DNA of 8,308 nucleotides. Origin: Candidatus Peregrinibacteria bacterium (lineage in GTDB: Bacteria > Patescibacteriota > Gracilibacteria > UBA1369 > UBA12463). The stretch is from the NCBI GenBank assembly GCA_023245695.1, contig JAHFJT010000038.1:1-8308 (forward strand), given 5' to 3'. A program made the translations under genes and the position numbers. Positions within the stretch are counted from its first letter, which is position 1. The number at the start of each line of letters is the position of its first letter. The notes beneath the pieces are model-generated. The model worked only from the letters and a program-made list of their open reading frames with translations, did no database searches and was not told the origin of the DNA. Of this stretch, positions 6,609-8,308 are shown one piece after another.

Positions 6609-6635
6609 AGGAGTTTTATAAATCTCCTAAGTATA
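6609..6635 (-). promoter_or_regulatory. Promoter -10 and start-proximal dyad of the surface-protein gene
   Basis: On the minus strand TATACT (6635-6630, 5 of 6 to the -10 consensus) is followed by a 20-bp near-perfect palindrome ending right at the ATG. The half-sites are AGGAGATTTA and TAAAACTCCT (6628-6609), with 9 of 10 positions complementary. AGGAG is a perfect Shine-Dalgarno sequence but lies 15 nt from the ATG, beyond normal spacing, and CTCCT could pair with it. A second -10-like TATAAA (6620-6615) inside the dyad lies 6 nt from the ATG. No good -35 is visible. The palindrome could be an operator or an mRNA hairpin hiding the start region. Confidence 0.45.
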
Positions 6636-6696
6636 CACCAAATTACCGGCTTTAACCATTGGGTAGATAGTTACAAAATCGAGAAATAGGTTCTAA

Positions 6697-7725
6697 TTAA
6701 AAAATGACCATGCCATCCCCAAAGCTGAAAAACCGGTACTGCTCAGCGACCGCCCGGCGGTACGCTTCAAAGGCAAACTCCTTTCCCGCAAAGGACGAGA
6801 CAAGCATAAGGAGGGTGCTCTTCGGGAGGTGGAAATTTGTAATGAGAGCATCGATGAACTTCCAGTTGAATCCAGGATAGATGAAAAGCTTCGTTGAGCC
6901 GTCTTTCGCGACAACGTCACCATGCTCATCAACACAACTTTCCAGTACACGCGTCGTCGTCGTACCCACAGAGATGATTCGCTTTCCAGCCCGCTTTGCC
7001 GCGTTCAACCGGTCAGCCACCTCACTCGGCAGCGAAAAAAACTCCTCGTGCATCACGTGCTGGAGCACATCGTCCGTCATCACCGGCAAAAATGTGCCAG
7101 GACCGACGTGGAGCGTGAGAAACTCGGTCTGCACTCCGCGTGCTCGAAGTCGCTCAAGAAGTTCAGTCGTAAAGTGGAACCCCGCCGTCGGGGCAGCAAC
7201 GCTGCCCGGATCTGTAGCGTAAACATTTTGGTACTTCGAGACACCCTCTTGAGACTCGATGTACGGCGGCAGGGGAATGCTCCCAAGCGCATGCAATAGC
7301 TCAAAACGATCACGACCAAGGGTATCAAAAATTCTCACCACACGGTGCCCATGCTCTGACTCGGGCCGCACCTCTTCGACCAGGACCTCCACGCTCTCAT
7401 TTAACGCCACACGATCACCCTCTTTAAAAAACTTACCCGGCTTCACCATCACCTCCCACCGATTCACACCCATCTCTCGAATAAAAAACAGCTCACACGC
7501 CTTTCCTCGAAACTCAAAAACGATCCGCGCCGGGATAACCTTCGACTGATTAAAAACCAAAACATCATTCTCACCGAGGTACTCCGGCAAATCAAAAAAA
7601 TGCCGATCAGAAATCGTCTGCGAGGCTCGATGGAGAACCATCATTCGAGAGGCATCCCGAGGTTCGACAGGAACCTGCGCAATGAGCTCTTTTGGCAACA
7701 CGTAGTCAAAATCGGAAAGATACAT
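6697..7725 (-). CDS. queA: S-adenosylmethionine:tRNA ribosyltransferase-isomerase (QueA)
   Basis: Cytoplasmic enzyme that transfers the ribosyl part of SAM to preQ1 at the wobble position of tRNAs with GUN anticodons, making epoxyqueuosine (family knowledge). The 342 residues match the usual 340-350. Signatures: N-terminal YLSDFDYVLPKELIAQ.P (2-19), RDASRMMVL (23-31), NQSKVIPAR (59-67), GSIPLPPYI (148-156), YQNVYA and GSVAAPTAGFHFT (165-186), LHVGPGTFLPV (205-215), MHEE (225-228), GTTTTRVLES (254-263), YPGFNW (283-288) and DALITNFHLPKSTLLMLVSSFAG (292-314). All expected blocks are present. The ATG at 7725 lies 9 nt after the TAA of the phosphatase gene, so the two are probably co-transcribed. 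There is no Shine-Dalgarno sequence. Stop TAA. After it come 88 nt without a terminator before the surface-protein gene. No other queuosine gene is in the window. Confidence 0.97.
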   Translation of the reverse strand: MYLSDFDYVLPKELIAQVPVEPRDASRMMVLHRASQTISDRHFFDLPEYLGENDVLVFNQSKVIPARIVFEFRGKACELFFIREMGVNRWEVMVKPGKFFKEGDRVALNESVEVLVEEVRPESEHGHRVVRIFDTLGRDRFELLHALGSIPLPPYIESQEGVSKYQNVYATDPGSVAAPTAGFHFTTELLERLRARGVQTEFLTLHVGPGTFLPVMTDDVLQHVMHEEFFSLPSEVADRLNAAKRAGKRIISVGTTTTRVLESCVDEHGDVVAKDGSTKLFIYPGFNWKFIDALITNFHLPKSTLLMLVSSFAGKEFAFEAYRRAVAEQYRFFSFGDGMVIF

Positions 7726-7734
7726 GGCCGCAGT

Positions 7735-8308
7735 TTACGCCTCAGTCCAGGTCGTATTCAAGGAGAACTGCGAAGCTTCAACCTGCTGATCTCCGAGGTT
7801 TTTGACGATGACAACCGTCATATCATCATCCTGTTGGTGACCATTCATATAGGAACCGACCTCAGAAGCGATCTTCTGGATCGTAAGCTCCGGAGAGTAC
7901 TGTGAGGCATACTTTCCAATCGCCGCTTTGAGCCGATCAAGACCAAAGAGCTGCCCAGACATATCCCGGCACTCCACAATTCCATCTGTATAGAGGATAA
8001 TCATATCTCCTATATCAAATGGCAAAACCACCTCTTTCAAAAGCTTGGAGTTATCCGCCACCATTCCGAGCGCAATTCCACCAGAGGCGATAGCCTCACA
8101 GGTACCCGTTTTTGCATGGTAGACCAAAATGTACTCGTGTCCCGCTCCGACAAAACTCATCGTTTTTTTGAGGTGATCCCACTTGAGCATAACCATAGAC
8201 ATAAAGAGCGTCTCTTGAATTCGCTGCTTGAGGTGCCGATTTACATTCACCATCAGATCAAGCAAACTCGAAGAAATTTCCGCGTGCACATACACGAGCG
8301 TATTCACG
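7735..8308 (-). CDS. SpoIIE/RsbU-type PP2C serine phosphatase (N-terminus outside window)
   Basis: C-terminal catalytic part of a PPM/PP2C phosphatase of the SpoIIE/RsbU group. These commonly dephosphorylate anti-anti-sigma factors or other phosphoproteins in stress and two-component-like signalling (family knowledge). The frame is open to the window edge, so the 190 visible residues are a fragment; any sensor, HAMP or receiver domain would lie upstream. Motifs in visible numbering: a helix with VNRHL (22-26), FVGAGH (52-57), GIALG (77-81), GDMIILYTDGIVE (100-112) with the metal-binding Asp of TDG at 108, LFG (120-122) and DDDMTVVIVK (160-169) with the second metal Asp. About 20 polar residues follow the last strand. 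Stop TAA, then queA after 9 nt. No anti-sigma or anti-anti-sigma gene is visible, so the substrate is unknown. Confidence 0.9.
   Translation of the reverse strand, partial: VNTLVYVHAEISSSLLDLMVNVNRHLKQRIQETLFMSMVMLKWDHLKKTMSFVGAGHEYILVYHAKTGTCEAIASGGIALGMVADNSKLLKEVVLPFDIGDMIILYTDGIVECRDMSGQLFGLDRLKAAIGKYASQYSPELTIQKIASEVGSYMNGHQQDDDMTVVIVKNLGDQQVEASQFSLNTTWTEA

Noticed and set aside
6123..6689. 188-codon plus-strand frame opposite the surface-protein N-terminus
   Set aside because: Very basic, low-complexity product with no domain. The opposite strand has a signal peptide and Ig-like domains in one continuous frame.
7726..7734. preQ1 riboswitch before queA
   Set aside because: Only 9 nt separate queA from the phosphatase gene, so no riboswitch can fit there.
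1..8308. Mobile element, CRISPR array, defence or toxin-antitoxin system
   Set aside because: No transposase or integrase motifs, no spaced direct repeats, and every sizeable frame is accounted for by core genes or one surface protein.
1..8308. TGA read as glycine (code 25)
   Set aside because: All complete genes reach family-typical ends with no in-frame TGA, and conserved glycines are encoded by GGN.

Overview
The window shows a compact, mostly housekeeping bacterial region of about 50% GC. It holds one tRNA gene and nine protein-coding genes, two of them cut by the window edges. Features suggesting a candidate-phyla (Patescibacteria/CPR-like, possibly Peregrinibacteria/Gracilibacteria-related) organism are: no Shine-Dalgarno sequence at a normal distance before any of the seven visible starts; promoter -10-like hexamers that often sit only 6-11 nt upstream of the ATG; a short MurC; a septum-formation protein with a C-terminal WW-aromatic tail; and a large surface protein ending in a TGPE-hydrophobic-basic tail. 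None of the nine stop codons is TGA (5 TAA, 4 TAG), and TGA does not occur in frame as a sense codon either. The lineage is an inference and would need rRNA or marker-gene placement.

Layout, left to right. Positions 1-525 (+) are the 3' part of the ribosome-assembly GTPase EngB. A CAT-anticodon tRNA (558-632, -) converges on it and has its own good promoter (683-711). A FtsB/DivIC-like division protein (725-1207, -) and murC (1266-2561, +) diverge from a 58-bp spacer containing a perfect TTGTAT-N5-ATACAA inverted repeat. murC is followed 15 nt later by a small, AT-rich two-helix membrane protein gene (2577-2798). That gene converges on the minus-strand genes with only 6 nt between the stops.

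From 8308 down to 2805 every gene is on the minus strand. In transcription order they are a SpoIIE/PP2C-type phosphatase (partial), queA (9 nt later), a 694-aa secreted multi-Ig/FN3 surface protein, a short hairpin-plus-T5 terminator, a YggT-family membrane protein, and cysS (3 nt after yggT).

The genes cover translation (EngB, tRNA, CysS, QueA), the cell envelope and division (FtsB-like, MurC, YggT, surface protein) and signalling (PP2C phosphatase). I see no CRISPR array, transposase, phage gene, toxin-antitoxin pair or defence locus. I do not see a clear new multi-gene system. The most interesting signals are the translation-initiation and stop-codon pattern, the tRNA stem mismatch, the palindromes at promoters and starts, and the surface-protein anchor. 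No stretch longer than 300 bases lacks a gene; the longest non-protein stretch (526-724) contains the tRNA and its promoter.
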